Assembly (NCBI GenBank): GCA_947488085.1
Contig: CANKYI010000001.1
Coordinates: forward strand, 1,178,001-1,242,000
DNA length: 64,000 nt
Source: an uncultured Erythrobacter sp.
GTDB taxonomy: Bacteria > Pseudomonadota > Alphaproteobacteria > Sphingomonadales > Sphingomonadaceae
Reading direction: 5' to 3'
Shown here: in pieces, positions 27,684-37,196 of the stretch
Layout of the letters: each line of letters opens with the position of its first letter
How positions within the stretch are numbered: position 1 is the first letter of the stretch
Notes under the pieces: generated by a model
Databases searched by the model: none
Told to the model about the DNA's origin: nothing
What the model saw: only the letters and a program-made list of their open reading frames with translations
Made by a program: the position numbers and the translations under genes

Positions 27684-29282
27684 ATGACATATCAGAACAC
27701 AATCACCCAAATGCAGGGCATCATCGAAGCCAACGGCCCAAGCTGGGGCGCTATCGACGCCGAAGCGACCGCTCGTATGGCGATCCAAAATCGCTTTCCT
27801 ACCGGTCTCGACATTGCCAAATACACCGCCAAGATCATGCGTGCTGATATGGACGCCTACGACGCCAATCCTGCTGATTACACACAGTCGCTGGGTTGCT
27901 GGCATGGGTTCATCGCGCAGCAGAAAATGATTTCGATCAAAAAGCACTTCGGTTCAACCAAGCAACGCTACCTCTACCTGTCAGGCTGGATGGTTGCTGC
28001 TTTGCGCAGTGAGTTTGGCCCGCTGCCTGATCAATCCATGCATGAAAAGACCAGTGTTCCGGCGCTGATCGAAGAGCTTTACACCTTCCTGAAGCAAGCC
28101 GATGCGCGCGAACTTGGCGGCCTCTTCCGCGAACTCGACGCAGCGCGTGATGCAGGGGATGAGGTCAAAGCGAAGGACATTCAGAACCAGATCGACAATT
28201 ACGAGACCCATGTCGTGCCGATTATCGCAGACATCGATGCGGGCTTTGGTAATGCCGAGGCGACATATTTGCTCGCCAAGAAAATGATTGAAGCGGGTGC
28301 TTGCGCTCTGCAAATCGAGAACCAGGTTTCGGACGAAAAGCAATGTGGTCACCAGGACGGCAAAGTTACCGTGCCGCATGAAGACTTTGCGCAGAAGATC
28401 CGCGCCTGCCGCCACGCCTTCCTAGAAATGGGCGTTGAAGACGGCGTTATCGTTGCTCGCACTGACTCGCTCGGCGCGGGCCTGACCAAGCAAATTGCTT
28501 TCACCAAAGAGCCAGGCGATCTAGGCGACCAGTACAACGCGTTCCTCGATTGCGATGAAGTCGACCCGGCAAACATTACCAACGGCCAGGTCTTCATCAG
28601 CCGCGATGGCAAACTGATGGCGCCTAAGCGCCTTCCGTCCAACCTGTTCCAATTCCGCGCTGGCACTGGCGAGGACCGATGCGTTCTCGACGGGATCACA
28701 TCGCTTCAGGCGGGCGCTGACCTGCTTTGGATCGAGACTGAGAAGCCGCATGTTGAGCAGATCGCTGGTATGGTCGACCGCATCCGCGAAGTCGTCCCCA
28801 ATGCCAAGCTGGTCTACAACAACTCGCCTAGCTTCAATTGGACACTCAATTTCCGTCAGCAAGTGTTTGACGCATGGGAAGCGGCTGGCAAGGACGTGTC
28901 TTCCTATGACCGCGCTGGCCTTATGAGCATTGATTATGACACCACCGATCTGGCTATCGAAGCTGATGAGCGTATTCGTACGTTCCAGGCCGATGCTGCG
29001 AAACGCGCTGGCATCTTCCACCACCTCATCACCTTGCCGACCTATCACACTGCGGCGCTCAGCACCGATAACCTCGCTAAAGAGTACTTCGGTGACCAAG
29101 CAATGCTCGGCTACGTCAAGAACGTCCAACGCGAAGAGATCCGTCAGGGTATCGCTTGCGTGAAGCACCAGAACATGGCCGGCAGCGACATTGGCGATGA
29201 TCACAAGGAATACTTTGCCGGTGAAGCGGCCTTGAAAGCGGGCGGCAAGGACAACACGATGAACCAGTTCGCTGCTGCATAA
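27684..29282 (+). CDS. aceA: Isocitrate lyase (long form)
   Basis: A 532-residue glyoxylate-shunt enzyme that splits isocitrate into glyoxylate and succinate. The active-site motif is KQCGHQDGKV (about residues 215-224), the variant seen in the long AceA2/Pseudomonas-type subfamily rather than KKCGH of E. coli. Length also fits the roughly 530-residue subfamily. Other family segments are DIDAGFGN and QIENQVSDEK. A ribosome site (AGGAG) precedes the ATG. Malate synthase is not in this window. A strong hairpin follows the stop. Confidence 0.96.
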   Translation: MTYQNTITQMQGIIEANGPSWGAIDAEATARMAIQNRFPTGLDIAKYTAKIMRADMDAYDANPADYTQSLGCWHGFIAQQKMISIKKHFGSTKQRYLYLSGWMVAALRSEFGPLPDQSMHEKTSVPALIEELYTFLKQADARELGGLFRELDAARDAGDEVKAKDIQNQIDNYETHVVPIIADIDAGFGNAEATYLLAKKMIEAGACALQIENQVSDEKQCGHQDGKVTVPHEDFAQKIRACRHAFLEMGVEDGVIVARTDSLGAGLTKQIAFTKEPGDLGDQYNAFLDCDEVDPANITNGQVFISRDGKLMAPKRLPSNLFQFRAGTGEDRCVLDGITSLQAGADLLWIETEKPHVEQIAGMVDRIREVVPNAKLVYNNSPSFNWTLNFRQQVFDAWEAAGKDVSSYDRAGLMSIDYDTTDLAIEADERIRTFQADAAKRAGIFHHLITLPTYHTAALSTDNLAKEYFGDQAMLGYVKNVQREEIRQGIACVKHQNMAGSDIGDDHKEYFAGEAALKAGGKDNTMNQFAAA

Positions 29283-29297
29283 GCAGTCGGAGAGGGG

Positions 29298-29337
29298 TTC
29301 CCGCAGGGCACACATATAATGTGGTCTTGCGGGAACT
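29298..29337 (+). terminator. Strong hairpin downstream of aceA
   Basis: An 11-bp outer stem (GTTCCCGCAGG with CTTGCGGGAAC) encloses an inner CACAT/ATGTG stem, 15 bases after the aceA stop. There is no T-run, so it may act as an mRNA 3' stabiliser or a weak terminator rather than a classic terminator. Confidence 0.5.
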
Positions 29338-29404
29338 GACCCAATTCTCCATGAGCTTAACTCATCACCCGGTCCAAATGCGGACTTTCGGCAAGAGAGA
29401 AACA

Positions 29405-29590
29405 ATGAGCGACACTGACACTCCCAAAAGCGAACCTTCACGCGCCCGCGCACTGCTTTCAACCGCAGACATGAAATTGCTGCGCCGTGCGTTGGAAAGC
29501 CACGCACGCGGAACCGAAGATCGCGACGAACTCGCCAAGATCAACGCGCTGCATCACCGTTTAGGCACCTATGTGCCGGATGCGACGTAA
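29405..29590 (+). CDS. Small conserved-looking hypothetical protein (61 aa)
   Basis: A 61-residue soluble, charged protein: an acidic Ser/Pro-rich start, then a helical core (about 18-55, MKLLRRALESHARG, DELAKINALHHRLG). I do not recognise a named family. The start has a GAGAGAAA-type ribosome site and codon use like its neighbours. It lies between the aceA hairpin and three further hairpins. Its length and composition resemble small regulatory or stress proteins, but that is only a guess. Confidence 0.6.
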   Translation: MSDTDTPKSEPSRARALLSTADMKLLRRALESHARGTEDRDELAKINALHHRLGTYVPDAT

Positions 29591-29603
29591 GACCAAGTTT
29601 TAA

Positions 29604-29688
29604 GGCACTCAGAATAGAGTGCCGACCAGTTCTCCTGGGGAGGAGAATACGGCCGTCGGATACAGGTTCGCCTGTACCCGGCGGCCGT
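29604..29688. repeat. Three consecutive hairpins in a convergent intergenic region
   Basis: Three adjacent inverted repeats are present: GGCACTC-N6-GAGTGCC (29604-29623), TTCTCCT-GGGG-AGGAGAA (29630-29647), and an 18-bp stem with one wobble and one mismatch closing a TTCG loop (29649-29688). They lie between the 61-aa gene and the convergent amidohydrolase. The last one probably serves as a bidirectional terminator, although no T-run follows. Confidence 0.65.
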
Positions 29689-29695
29689 TATCGTT

Positions 29696-31039
29696 TCAGC
29701 CCCCGCTCTTGGGCATCAGGTCCAATGTCGCCGCTGTTAGCGCTTCTGTAGCTGTTGCAATCACGACAGGAGCATCAGGCGCCCAAAAAGGTGAGTGCAG
29801 GCTTGGCAGTTCAACCTCGCCGCGTTCGGAGGCTTCGAACTGCTCTTGCGGAACGCCGCCGACCCAAAAGATCAGCGATTGCACATTCTCAGGATCGGCG
29901 CGGTAGAACTGGCCGAAATCCTCACCGCCCATAACGCTGGGCGTCTCCATAACGCGCCCTTCAAACCGTTCTGACAGTCCAGCCATCACCTGTTCGGTGA
30001 ACTCCGGGCTGTTGTAGGTCGATGGCGTGTAAGGGTCCTGCACCGTCACTGTCGGCAGTTTGTCATCGGGCATACCAGCAGCAATCGCCTCTCCGCGTGC
30101 TATCCGTTCAATCCCTTCGAGCAGGCTTGCACGCACCTCATCGGTGTAGCTGCGCACGGTAATCTGCAGGCGCGCTTCGTCACTGATAATGTTGTGCTTT
30201 GATCCCGCACGGAAGCTGCCCACTGTGACCACCGCAGGGTCAAGCGGGCTGATCTCGCGGCTGACCAGCGTTTGCAAGCGCATTACGATCGCAGAACCGA
30301 TCACCACTGGGTCAATCGTCGTATGTGGGTACGCGCCATGTCCGCCAATGCCGGGGACCACCACATCGACGCTGTCGACATTGGCAAGCGCAAAGCCCTT
30401 TGAATAGCCGATGAAGCCCGCAGGTGCGCCCGCCGCATCATGGAAGGCGAGCACATAGTCAGGCTTTGGAAACCGCTCAAACAGCCCATCCTCCAACATT
30501 GCGAGCGCGCCCTCGCCTGTCTCTTCTGCTGGTTGCAGGATCATGACCAGAGTGCCCGACCATTGGTCTTTGCGTTCTGCCAAGAGCTGCGCAGCACCAA
30601 TCCATGCCGCCATATGAGTGTCATGACCGCAGGCATGCATCACACCTGTTTCAACACCGCTCGCAGGCACGGCTGTGCGAGTGGAGGCGAATGGCAGGCC
30701 GGTCTGCTCGATCACGGGCAGCCCATCCATGTCCGCGCGCAGCATGACCGTTGGGCCTTCGCCGTTCTCCATCACTGCAACAACGCCGGTGCGCCCGACG
30801 CCCTCTGTCACAGTGAAGCCGAGCGCCCGCGCGCGTTCCGCCAGTTTGGCCGCGGTTTCGTGCTCCTGAAAGCTGAGTTCGGGGTTGGCGTGTAGGTCCT
30901 GATAGAGCTCAACCAGACCAGGCATGTCCTCCATGACCGCCGCTCGCAGCCCGTCACCAGCATCTGTGTGAGCCTCTGCAAGCGCGGGAGATGCCCATAC
31001 CATTGCGAGAGCGGCGCCTGCCATTAGCTGCTTCATCAT
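29696..31039 (-). CDS. Exported M20-family amidohydrolase/peptidase
   Basis: A protein of 447 residues with a signal peptide (AGAALAMVWASPALA) and a metal-dependent M20D domain. Metal-ligand segments are HACGHDTHMA, PAEETGEG and GGHGAYPHT; the dimerisation lid domain is in the middle. The family includes hippurate hydrolases, N-acyl-amino-acid and IAA-amino-acid hydrolases. The export signal suggests periplasmic scavenging of acylated amino acids (inference). The ATG at 31039 is chosen because a GGAG ribosome site lies nine bases upstream; ATGs at 31045 and 31036 are also possible. The 232 bases upstream hold nothing I can identify. Confidence 0.88.
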   Translation of the reverse strand: MMKQLMAGAALAMVWASPALAEAHTDAGDGLRAAVMEDMPGLVELYQDLHANPELSFQEHETAAKLAERARALGFTVTEGVGRTGVVAVMENGEGPTVMLRADMDGLPVIEQTGLPFASTRTAVPASGVETGVMHACGHDTHMAAWIGAAQLLAERKDQWSGTLVMILQPAEETGEGALAMLEDGLFERFPKPDYVLAFHDAAGAPAGFIGYSKGFALANVDSVDVVVPGIGGHGAYPHTTIDPVVIGSAIVMRLQTLVSREISPLDPAVVTVGSFRAGSKHNIISDEARLQITVRSYTDEVRASLLEGIERIARGEAIAAGMPDDKLPTVTVQDPYTPSTYNSPEFTEQVMAGLSERFEGRVMETPSVMGGEDFGQFYRADPENVQSLIFWVGGVPQEQFEASERGEVELPSLHSPFWAPDAPVVIATATEALTAATLDLMPKSGG

Positions 31040-31271
31040 ACCCATTCTCTCCGTTCTTATCCAACTTGTCCTACACAGCGTTTCCAAGCACTTAGCCGAG
31101 ACATGGACCGCATGTTACACGCTCTTGTAGGGATTTTCTCGCTCATCCAATTGGCAAGTCCCACCGCCAATGGCGAACCGCTTTTCCGCGTTTGATTGGC
31201 GACGTTGATCATGGCTGTGCAGTGCCAGAATTGCTTCATGTAGGAAAGCGGTCCACCCCTGCTCGCGTCCA

Positions 31272-33071
31272 TCAAAGGCCATACCAAAGCACCAGCAGGA
31301 TCGACAAAGTCGTCACCATCAACACGACCAGCGGCACACCGGTTCGTATGTAGTCTGCAAACTCATACTTACCCTCTGCCATGATCAGCATGTTCGTCTG
31401 ATACGCAATCGGTGTCGCGTAACACAGGTTGCAACCGAACAGCACGGCGAGCACCAGAGGCTCTGGCGGAATGCCGAGCTGTGCCGCGATGCTGAATGCG
31501 ATGGGAGTACCCACCGTGGCTGCCGTCGCATTGGAGGCGAAATTGGTGATGAAGGTCACAAATGCCATGATGGCAGCGATCACCAAAGCGGGCGGCAAAA
31601 ATGCAAGGCCCAGTGATAATGCCTGACCCAGCCACTCCGCAGCGCCGCTTTCATCAATGACCCGGCCAATCGCGATACTGGCCGCGACCAATACGATCAC
31701 CTGACCCGAAAGCGCCCTGCCCACCCGGTCAAACTTCACGCATCCGGTCACGAACATCAGGATCGCACCGGCAAGCGCGCTGATCGCGATGGGGAAGATA
31801 CCAACTGCTGCAGTGACCACGGAAAAGCCCATGATGGCGGCGGCCAACAATGCTTTGGAACGGCGCGGCAATTCGCGCGCGCCTTCGAGCATTAAGAGCG
31901 AGTCAGCGCGCGCAAAGGATTGCAGGTCATCTTCCAGACCCATTACCAGCAGCACGTCACCCTCTGAAATACGCAGATCGCCGCCGTCGGAATATTGGTT
32001 GCGCTCACCTAACAAACGGTCTGGGCGGTGAATGCCGAGCACAGCAACGGAATAGAGGTCGGCAATGCCGGAACTGGCGAGCGTGCGAGTGATCAGGCGC
32101 GAATCTGCCGTCACTGTCATCTCAACCACCATCACATCGACCCCTTGCGAGGATGACATGCGCTTAATCCGGTCCAGCACCCAGCTTGGTGCGAGTTCGC
32201 CTTTCAACTCACGCGTTGCATCCTCCAAAGCCTCATGGCTGCCAGAGATATGCAGGCGCTGTTGCGGTTGCAGCGGGCCGGTGGGCGGGTTGTGAATGGT
32301 GATGCCTTTGGGCAGCTTCTCCTCAATCATGGAAAGCTCTGCACCAGCGAGCACAGATTGATTGCCAACGCGAAAACGTGTGTGGAAATGGCGCTCGCCC
32401 GCCGCCGCCTCGGTGCGATTATCACCCAATAGGCGCGGCATGACCAGCCACATATACGGGAGCGCCACCAGCGCCGCGAGCAGCACGATGGGAGTAAAAT
32501 CGAACACTCCGATCTCTCGCATCCCCAGATCCACCGCTATGGAAACGACAAGGATATTGGTCGATGTGCCAATCGTCGTCGCCAAACCGCCGATCAAAGA
32601 GGCAGCGTTCAATGGCATCAAAGTCTTAGAGGTCGCCATGGCCCCACGCTGTGCGAGAGCCGCGAATATGGGGATCATCAACACCAAAACCGGCGTGTTG
32701 TTGACGAACATCGACAGAATGAGTGCGATGAGCAGCGAAACGAGCAGGCCCAATTGCAGGTTAAACTTGAAAACCCGCTCCAAAACGCGCGCCGATGGTT
32801 CCAGAGCGCCGGTCACCACCAGCCCCCTGCCCATAATCATCAGCGCGCAAATGGTGATGAGCGCGTAATGCCCAAACCCGCCAAATGCGAGCGCAAGTCC
32901 ATCTGTGGGCCGCGACCCTTCGAGTGGGAAGAAATAGAGGCCAACCGCGATCACCGCGATGGTCAGCAACGACACGATCTCAATCGACATCCGCCCGCGC
33001 ACAAAGCCGACAAACATCGCGATCGTAAGCAGCATGGCCGCCATGGCGTGATAGGAGGGAAGCTCTAGCAT
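31272..33071 (-). CDS. SLC13-type permease with central TrkA-C domains
   Basis: A 599-residue membrane protein. The N-terminal helical half (about 10-190) and C-terminal helical half (about 375-599) flank a cytosolic region with two RCK/TrkA-C-like domains (about 200-360, for example AGAELSMIEEKLPKGITI and GDVLLVMGLEDDL). This fits the SLC13/DASS-related permeases of the SAC1 type, which often carry sulfate or dicarboxylates. The FITNFASNATAATV segment matches the SNT motif of the DASS superfamily. Substrate is uncertain. The start at 33071 is preferred to 33116 because it removes a hydrophilic stretch not expected in the family. Confidence 0.87.
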   Translation of the reverse strand: MLELPSYHAMAAMLLTIAMFVGFVRGRMSIEIVSLLTIAVIAVGLYFFPLEGSRPTDGLALAFGGFGHYALITICALMIMGRGLVVTGALEPSARVLERVFKFNLQLGLLVSLLIALILSMFVNNTPVLVLMIPIFAALAQRGAMATSKTLMPLNAASLIGGLATTIGTSTNILVVSIAVDLGMREIGVFDFTPIVLLAALVALPYMWLVMPRLLGDNRTEAAAGERHFHTRFRVGNQSVLAGAELSMIEEKLPKGITIHNPPTGPLQPQQRLHISGSHEALEDATRELKGELAPSWVLDRIKRMSSSQGVDVMVVEMTVTADSRLITRTLASSGIADLYSVAVLGIHRPDRLLGERNQYSDGGDLRISEGDVLLVMGLEDDLQSFARADSLLMLEGARELPRRSKALLAAAIMGFSVVTAAVGIFPIAISALAGAILMFVTGCVKFDRVGRALSGQVIVLVAASIAIGRVIDESGAAEWLGQALSLGLAFLPPALVIAAIMAFVTFITNFASNATAATVGTPIAFSIAAQLGIPPEPLVLAVLFGCNLCYATPIAYQTNMLIMAEGKYEFADYIRTGVPLVVLMVTTLSILLVLWYGL

Positions 33072-33214
33072 ATTTGCGTCACAAGCTGATCTCTCAAAGC
33101 CGCGCCCGATTGGCAAGGAGTTTTCGGTGAGACTTTAGTGTGCGGGTTGCTCTTAGCGGCTCGCTCGCGCAAGGGAGCGGCACAAAAGACAGGCGCTATA
33201 GGGAGAAAGCAGCC

Positions 33215-34264
33215 ATGCACGCACTGGTATTCAACGGGCCACGCGACATTCGCTATGAAAGCTATCCCGACCCGGAATTGCGATCTGCCAACAGCGCGAT
33301 CCTAAAGGTCGAGGCCTGTTCGATCTGCGGCAGCGATCTGCATATGTATCACGGCGCGCATATCGGAAACACACAATACGGCGAGGACACACCGCATTTT
33401 TGCGTGGGCCATGAATTTATCGGCGAAGTGGTCGAAGCGGGCAATGATGTGCACGGCTTCAAAGTCGGCGACAAAGTGCTCGCTGCGGGCGGCACGGGAT
33501 GTGGAACATGTCCCAAATGCCTGACCGGACAAGCGGAACTGTGCCGGGCGTCCACCGCATTTGGTTTGGGCCAAAGCCTTGAGGGCGGACAGGCGCAATT
33601 TGTAAATGTGCCCAATGCCGATGCGACCCTCTACTCAACCGATGGCCTCACTACAGAACAATCCTTGCTGCTGACAGATGGGATGGCGACCGCCTATTTC
33701 GGCCTGACCCGCGCCGACCCGAAACCGGGCGGCACGGTCGCAGTTGTCGGACTTGGCCCGATTGGCATTATCGGGGTTGAGCTTGCCTTTGTCCTTGGCG
33801 CAGCGCGCGTCTTTGCCATCGACCCGGTGCAGTCGCGTCGCGATATGGCGGCGGGATTGGGTGCAGAGGTGTTTGCCCCCGGTCCCGACCTTTACGCTCA
33901 GATTATGGAAGCAACGGATGGCGCGGGCGTGCAATCGGTGTTTGAGGCATCCGGCGCGAAAGGTGCGATCAACTCAGTCCTTCCTCTGGTCGCCCGGCGT
34001 GGCTCGGCGAGTTTCATCGGCATCCCGGAGCCCGATGATGCGCTGCCGCTGCCGCTCATCATGTTCAAAAATGTGACCGTGCGCGGCGGCATTTGCGATG
34101 TTCAGAATATGTGGCAGCACCTCGTGCCTTTGGTGCAAAGCGGACGGGTAAAGGCCGATGGTCTGTTCAGCCACACTTTCGACCTTTCTGAAGGCGCAGA
34201 GGCTTACCGCCTGTTCGATGCGCGCGAAGATGGAGTGATCAAACTGCGCATTGATGTGAGCTAA
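33215..34264 (+). CDS. Zinc-dependent alcohol dehydrogenase, MDR family
   Basis: A 349-residue medium-chain dehydrogenase. Catalytic zinc ligands are in SICGSDLHMYHG and GHEFIGEVVEAG. The structural zinc cysteines are in GCGTCPKCLTGQAELC. The Rossmann motif is VGLGPIGIIG (near residue 180). It probably oxidises an alcohol or polyol with NAD(P)+; substrate is not predictable. The start at 33215 follows a GGGAGAAAG ribosome site. The stop overlaps the convergent membrane-protein gene by four bases. Confidence 0.92.
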   Translation: MHALVFNGPRDIRYESYPDPELRSANSAILKVEACSICGSDLHMYHGAHIGNTQYGEDTPHFCVGHEFIGEVVEAGNDVHGFKVGDKVLAAGGTGCGTCPKCLTGQAELCRASTAFGLGQSLEGGQAQFVNVPNADATLYSTDGLTTEQSLLLTDGMATAYFGLTRADPKPGGTVAVVGLGPIGIIGVELAFVLGAARVFAIDPVQSRRDMAAGLGAEVFAPGPDLYAQIMEATDGAGVQSVFEASGAKGAINSVLPLVARRGSASFIGIPEPDDALPLPLIMFKNVTVRGGICDVQNMWQHLVPLVQSGRVKADGLFSHTFDLSEGAEAYRLFDAREDGVIKLRIDVS

Positions 34265-35010
34265 TCTCTCGCCAGCTTTGCGTCGGCGTGATCCTGAGGG
34301 TCCGACAAAGGCGCAACCACGCGCCCCTGTGTCAGCCACGATATGCCGAATGCGGAGAGGATCAACGCCTCGGCCCAGAATGTGAGATTGCGCGCATTCC
34401 ACACGTCACCGAACAGCAAATCGCCTATCGCAATCGCGATGGCGCTGACCGCGATGGTGATCCCTGAGGTGATGTAGACCGCATTGCGACGGCGTTTCGC
34501 GGGCGTAGGTGCGGTCTCAACGCCGCCTTCTCCCATGGGCACTTTGGTGAATACGAACAGGCAGAAAAAGGCGAGGATTGCGAACAACACGCCCGCTGCG
34601 CCCGCATGGACCCAATACCCGACCCGCGGATAGAGCGCCTCTCCATCGAGCATCCACCCATCCATGGGAACAAACGCGACCACAAAGGCTGCCAGTCCCG
34701 CAATGGTAGCAAGCTGCGCCACTTTCGGCGTCCACCCGCGATAGGCCATCAATAGCGCGCCAATCGCAATCAGGCATCCGACAAAGAAATCGCCCAGCAC
34801 AATCGGCTCATAGTAATAGCCAGATAGCGCATTGCGAAACCGCCCAAACGCAAGTCCGCCCAGCCCCGTCACCACCGGCATTCCCAGTGCAACCACGCCA
34901 ACAACCCGCGCCAATCGCCGCTGGTCAAAGCGCAGTTTTGGGTCGCGCGCATACACATAGTCGCGCGGTGGCTGATATCGTGTGGGTCCGGTTTCGAAGG
35001 GAGTTTGCAA
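34261..35010 (-). CDS. Six-helix membrane protein of unknown function
   Basis: A 249-residue protein with six predicted helices at about 33-56, 69-92, 96-118, 129-154, 176-200 and 208-228. Both ends are hydrophilic. The SGYYYEPIVLGDFFVG segment before helix 2 is reminiscent of DUF998-like membrane proteins, but I cannot assign it firmly. No catalytic motif is evident. It is the first gene downstream of tRNA-Leu on the same strand. Confidence 0.75.
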   Translation of the reverse strand: MQTPFETGPTRYQPPRDYVYARDPKLRFDQRRLARVVGVVALGMPVVTGLGGLAFGRFRNALSGYYYEPIVLGDFFVGCLIAIGALLMAYRGWTPKVAQLATIAGLAAFVVAFVPMDGWMLDGEALYPRVGYWVHAGAAGVLFAILAFFCLFVFTKVPMGEGGVETAPTPAKRRRNAVYITSGITIAVSAIAIAIGDLLFGDVWNARNLTFWAEALILSAFGISWLTQGRVVAPLSDPQDHADAKLARD

Positions 35011-35042
35011 GCGAATGCTCCTTGCGAACCTACGCAGAAAAA

Positions 35043-35127
35043 TGGTGCCCCTGGCCCGACTCGAACGGGCACTCCGTTAGGAATTCGATTTTGAGTCGAA
35101 CGCGTCTACCAATTCCACCACAGGGGC
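35043..35127 (-). tRNA. tRNA-Leu (CAA)
   Basis: An 85-base tRNA including an encoded CCA end. The acceptor stem is GCCCCTG paired with CAGGGGC. The anticodon loop reads CTCAAAA (anticodon CAA) and a short variable arm fits a class II leucine tRNA. The T arm has GTTCGAGTC. Confidence 0.95.
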
Positions 35128-35179
35128 ACCCTGCGTGAGCACGCGCTGTTAGCGGGGCCACGCGCGCGCTTCAAGCCCT

Positions 35180-35998
35180 CTATCGCAGTGAACCTGCCAA
35201 AAGCTTGTGCATCTTGGAATGCAGCTTGTCATTTGCGGCCAGAACTTGGGCCGAATGGATCGGATTGGAACGCCCGCGATAATCGCTGACAAAGCCGCCC
35301 GCTTCACGGATCAGCAAGCATCCTGCCGCTGTATCCCAATCGTTCAAACCGCTTTCCCAGAAACCATCGAAGCGCCCTTGAGCAACATAGGCCATGTCGA
35401 GCGAGGCTGCGCCAAAACGCCGGATGCCAGCAACTTCAGGTCCGATAGCGCCGAAAATGCGGCTCCATTCGGCAAAATCACCATGCCCTTGAAATGGGAT
35501 ACCCGTGGCGATCAAAGCATCGCTGAGATGAGAGCGTGCTGACACGCGCAACCGCGCATCGCTTAACCAAGCGCCGCGTGTTTTCTCTGCCCAATAGGTT
35601 TCGTCATTGATCGGGTGATAGATCAACGCAGCGGTCACATCCCCCCAACCCTTGCCGTCGAGACGCGGTTCCTGAACCGCAATCGAGATCGCAAAATGCG
35701 GGATGCCATGGAGGAAATTCGACGTGCCATCGAGCGGATCGACGATCCAACGCGGCATATCGGGCGAACCCTCGATAATCCCCGCTTCTTCCAGCACAAA
35801 ACCCCAATCAGGGCGCGCATGAAGCAATTCATCATACAAAATACGCTCAGCGCGCATATCCGCCTTGGACACGAAATCCGCAGGGCCCTTGCGGCTCACC
35901 TGAAGATGTTCAACCTCGCCAAAGTCGCGGCGCAGGCGGTTGCCCGCTTTACGCGCGGCGCGCTCCATGACGCGCACCAAACCTGAAAACATGCTCAT
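35180..35998 (-). CDS. suhB: Inositol monophosphatase family protein (SuhB-like)
   Basis: A 272-residue Mg2+/Li+-sensitive sugar phosphatase-type enzyme. Metal-binding motifs are LEEAG (near 85), IVDPLDGTSNF (near 106) and NDWDTAAG (near 221). In bacteria such proteins dephosphorylate inositol-1-phosphate or related sugars, and in E. coli SuhB also takes part in rRNA antitermination. It lies six bases after efp, so the two probably form an operon. Confidence 0.92.
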   Translation of the reverse strand: MSMFSGLVRVMERAARKAGNRLRRDFGEVEHLQVSRKGPADFVSKADMRAERILYDELLHARPDWGFVLEEAGIIEGSPDMPRWIVDPLDGTSNFLHGIPHFAISIAVQEPRLDGKGWGDVTAALIYHPINDETYWAEKTRGAWLSDARLRVSARSHLSDALIATGIPFQGHGDFAEWSRIFGAIGPEVAGIRRFGAASLDMAYVAQGRFDGFWESGLNDWDTAAGCLLIREAGGFVSDYRGRSNPIHSAQVLAANDKLHSKMHKLLAGSLR

Positions 35999-36004
35999 TG
36001 TGGA

Positions 36005-36568
36005 TCAGCCTGCTTTGCCGACGTAAGTCTGTTCATACACATCGACGATGATCCGCGTACCGCTGCCAATATGCGGCGGGACCATGATGCGTACACCATT
36101 GTCGAGAACGGCAGGCTTATAGCTCGACGAGGCCGTTTGCCCCTTCACCACTGCATCGGCTTCAACGATTTCCGCTTCGATCTGAGCGGGCAATTGCACG
36201 CTGATCGGTTTTTCTTCCCACAATTCCAGCATGACCTGCATACCGTCTTGCAGGAACGGGCGCGCATCACCCAGCAAATCGCTAGGCAACATGATCTGTT
36301 CGTAATTCACCTGATCCATGAAAACGAGCATGTCGCCATCTTCATAGAGGAACTGGTAATCGTTGGTGTCGAGGCGCACCTTTTCGACCGTATCCGCGCT
36401 GCGGAAGCGGACATTGGTTTTACGTCCATCTTGCAGGTTCTTCATCTCAACCTGCATGTACGCTCCGCCTTTGCCCGGCTGAGTGTGCTGAATCTTGGCA
36501 ACTTTCCAGATGCCTTTTTCATACTCGATGATGTTGCCGGGACGAATGTCGACACCGCTGATCTTCAT
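36005..36568 (-). CDS. efp: Translation elongation factor P
   Basis: A 187-residue three-domain factor that relieves ribosome stalling at polyproline. The tip of domain I reads QPGKGGAY, so the residue that is modified in many bacteria is a lysine (Lys33). This predicts EpmA-type lysylation rather than the arginine/rhamnose route. The C-terminal signature reads [22 protein letters not shown]. The in-frame extension to 36652 has no family support. It is divergent from a small exported protein. Confidence 0.96.
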   Translation of the reverse strand: MKISGVDIRPGNIIEYEKGIWKVAKIQHTQPGKGGAYMQVEMKNLQDGRKTNVRFRSADTVEKVRLDTNDYQFLYEDGDMLVFMDQVNYEQIMLPSDLLGDARPFLQDGMQVMLELWEEKPISVQLPAQIEAEIVEADAVVKGQTASSSYKPAVLDNGVRIMVPPHIGSGTRIIVDVYEQTYVGKAG

Positions 36569-36794
36569 GGGACAATTCTCTTTGTTGGTGATGGCGCGTG
36601 GGCAAGATGGCGCACGGCGAAAAATCAAAGCGCGCCAATAGCCGCTTGGCACCTACACGGCAAGGCACTCGGCGAGGCAGGTAGCAAGGCGGTCGATGCA
36701 AATTGGTGTATCGTGACGTGCGAATGATGGTTAACCAATTGGCTCTCGCAACTGCACAATGATATAAGCGCACTCGAAAGGTGCACCCTCCCCG

Positions 36795-37190
36795 ATGAAG
36801 ACCCGCCACGTAATTGTTCTCACTATGGCTGCCGCCACGCTCGCGGCTGTGCCCGCGATCAGCCAGGAAGAGCGCATCAATCCCAACCTGCCGCCGGGTG
36901 GATCGCTCGACACGATGCCACACGGCACATATCAATGCGCCCTGCCCGGTGATGCGGGAAGCGTCGCATTCAGAGTGCAGGATCAGGCGAGCTTTCGCAT
37001 CTTCACCGCATCACGTTATGAAAATGACGAAGGGGCAGGCGCGTATATCCTGCGCGGGACCGAGCTGACCTTTACCCGAGGTCCCAAAAAAGGTGAACAA
37101 TTCCGCCGTGTTGGCGACAACCAATTGCGCAAAGTTGAGGCCGATGGAACCAGCGGCGATTTGCTGTGCACCCGGCTGGGATCGCGTTGA
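36795..37190 (+). CDS. Small exported protein of unknown function (131 aa)
   Basis: A 131-residue protein with a Sec signal peptide (VLTMAAATLAAVPAISQ, cleavage near residue 24) and a beta-rich mature part of about 107 residues with two cysteines (GTYQCALPG and GDLLCTRLG) that may form a disulfide. I do not recognise a named domain. It is divergent from efp and ends six bases from the convergent ydcF-like gene. Confidence 0.72.
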   Translation: MKTRHVIVLTMAAATLAAVPAISQEERINPNLPPGGSLDTMPHGTYQCALPGDAGSVAFRVQDQASFRIFTASRYENDEGAGAYILRGTELTFTRGPKKGEQFRRVGDNQLRKVEADGTSGDLLCTRLGSR

Positions 37191-37196
37191 TTGAGG

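Noticed and set aside
28521..29507. 328-codon open frame on the minus strand across aceA
   Set aside because: Antisense to a full-length isocitrate lyase with all motifs; the translation has no recognisable domain and is an artefact of codon bias.
31057..31287. 76-codon open frame upstream of the amidohydrolase
   Set aside because: No ribosome site or recognisable domain; overlaps the amidohydrolase leader and looks like chance.
36727..36737. Palindrome TGGTTAACCA containing a CtrA-like half-site (TTAACCAT) upstream of efp
   Set aside because: Only one half-site; no second TTAA at the expected spacing, so a CtrA call is not supported.
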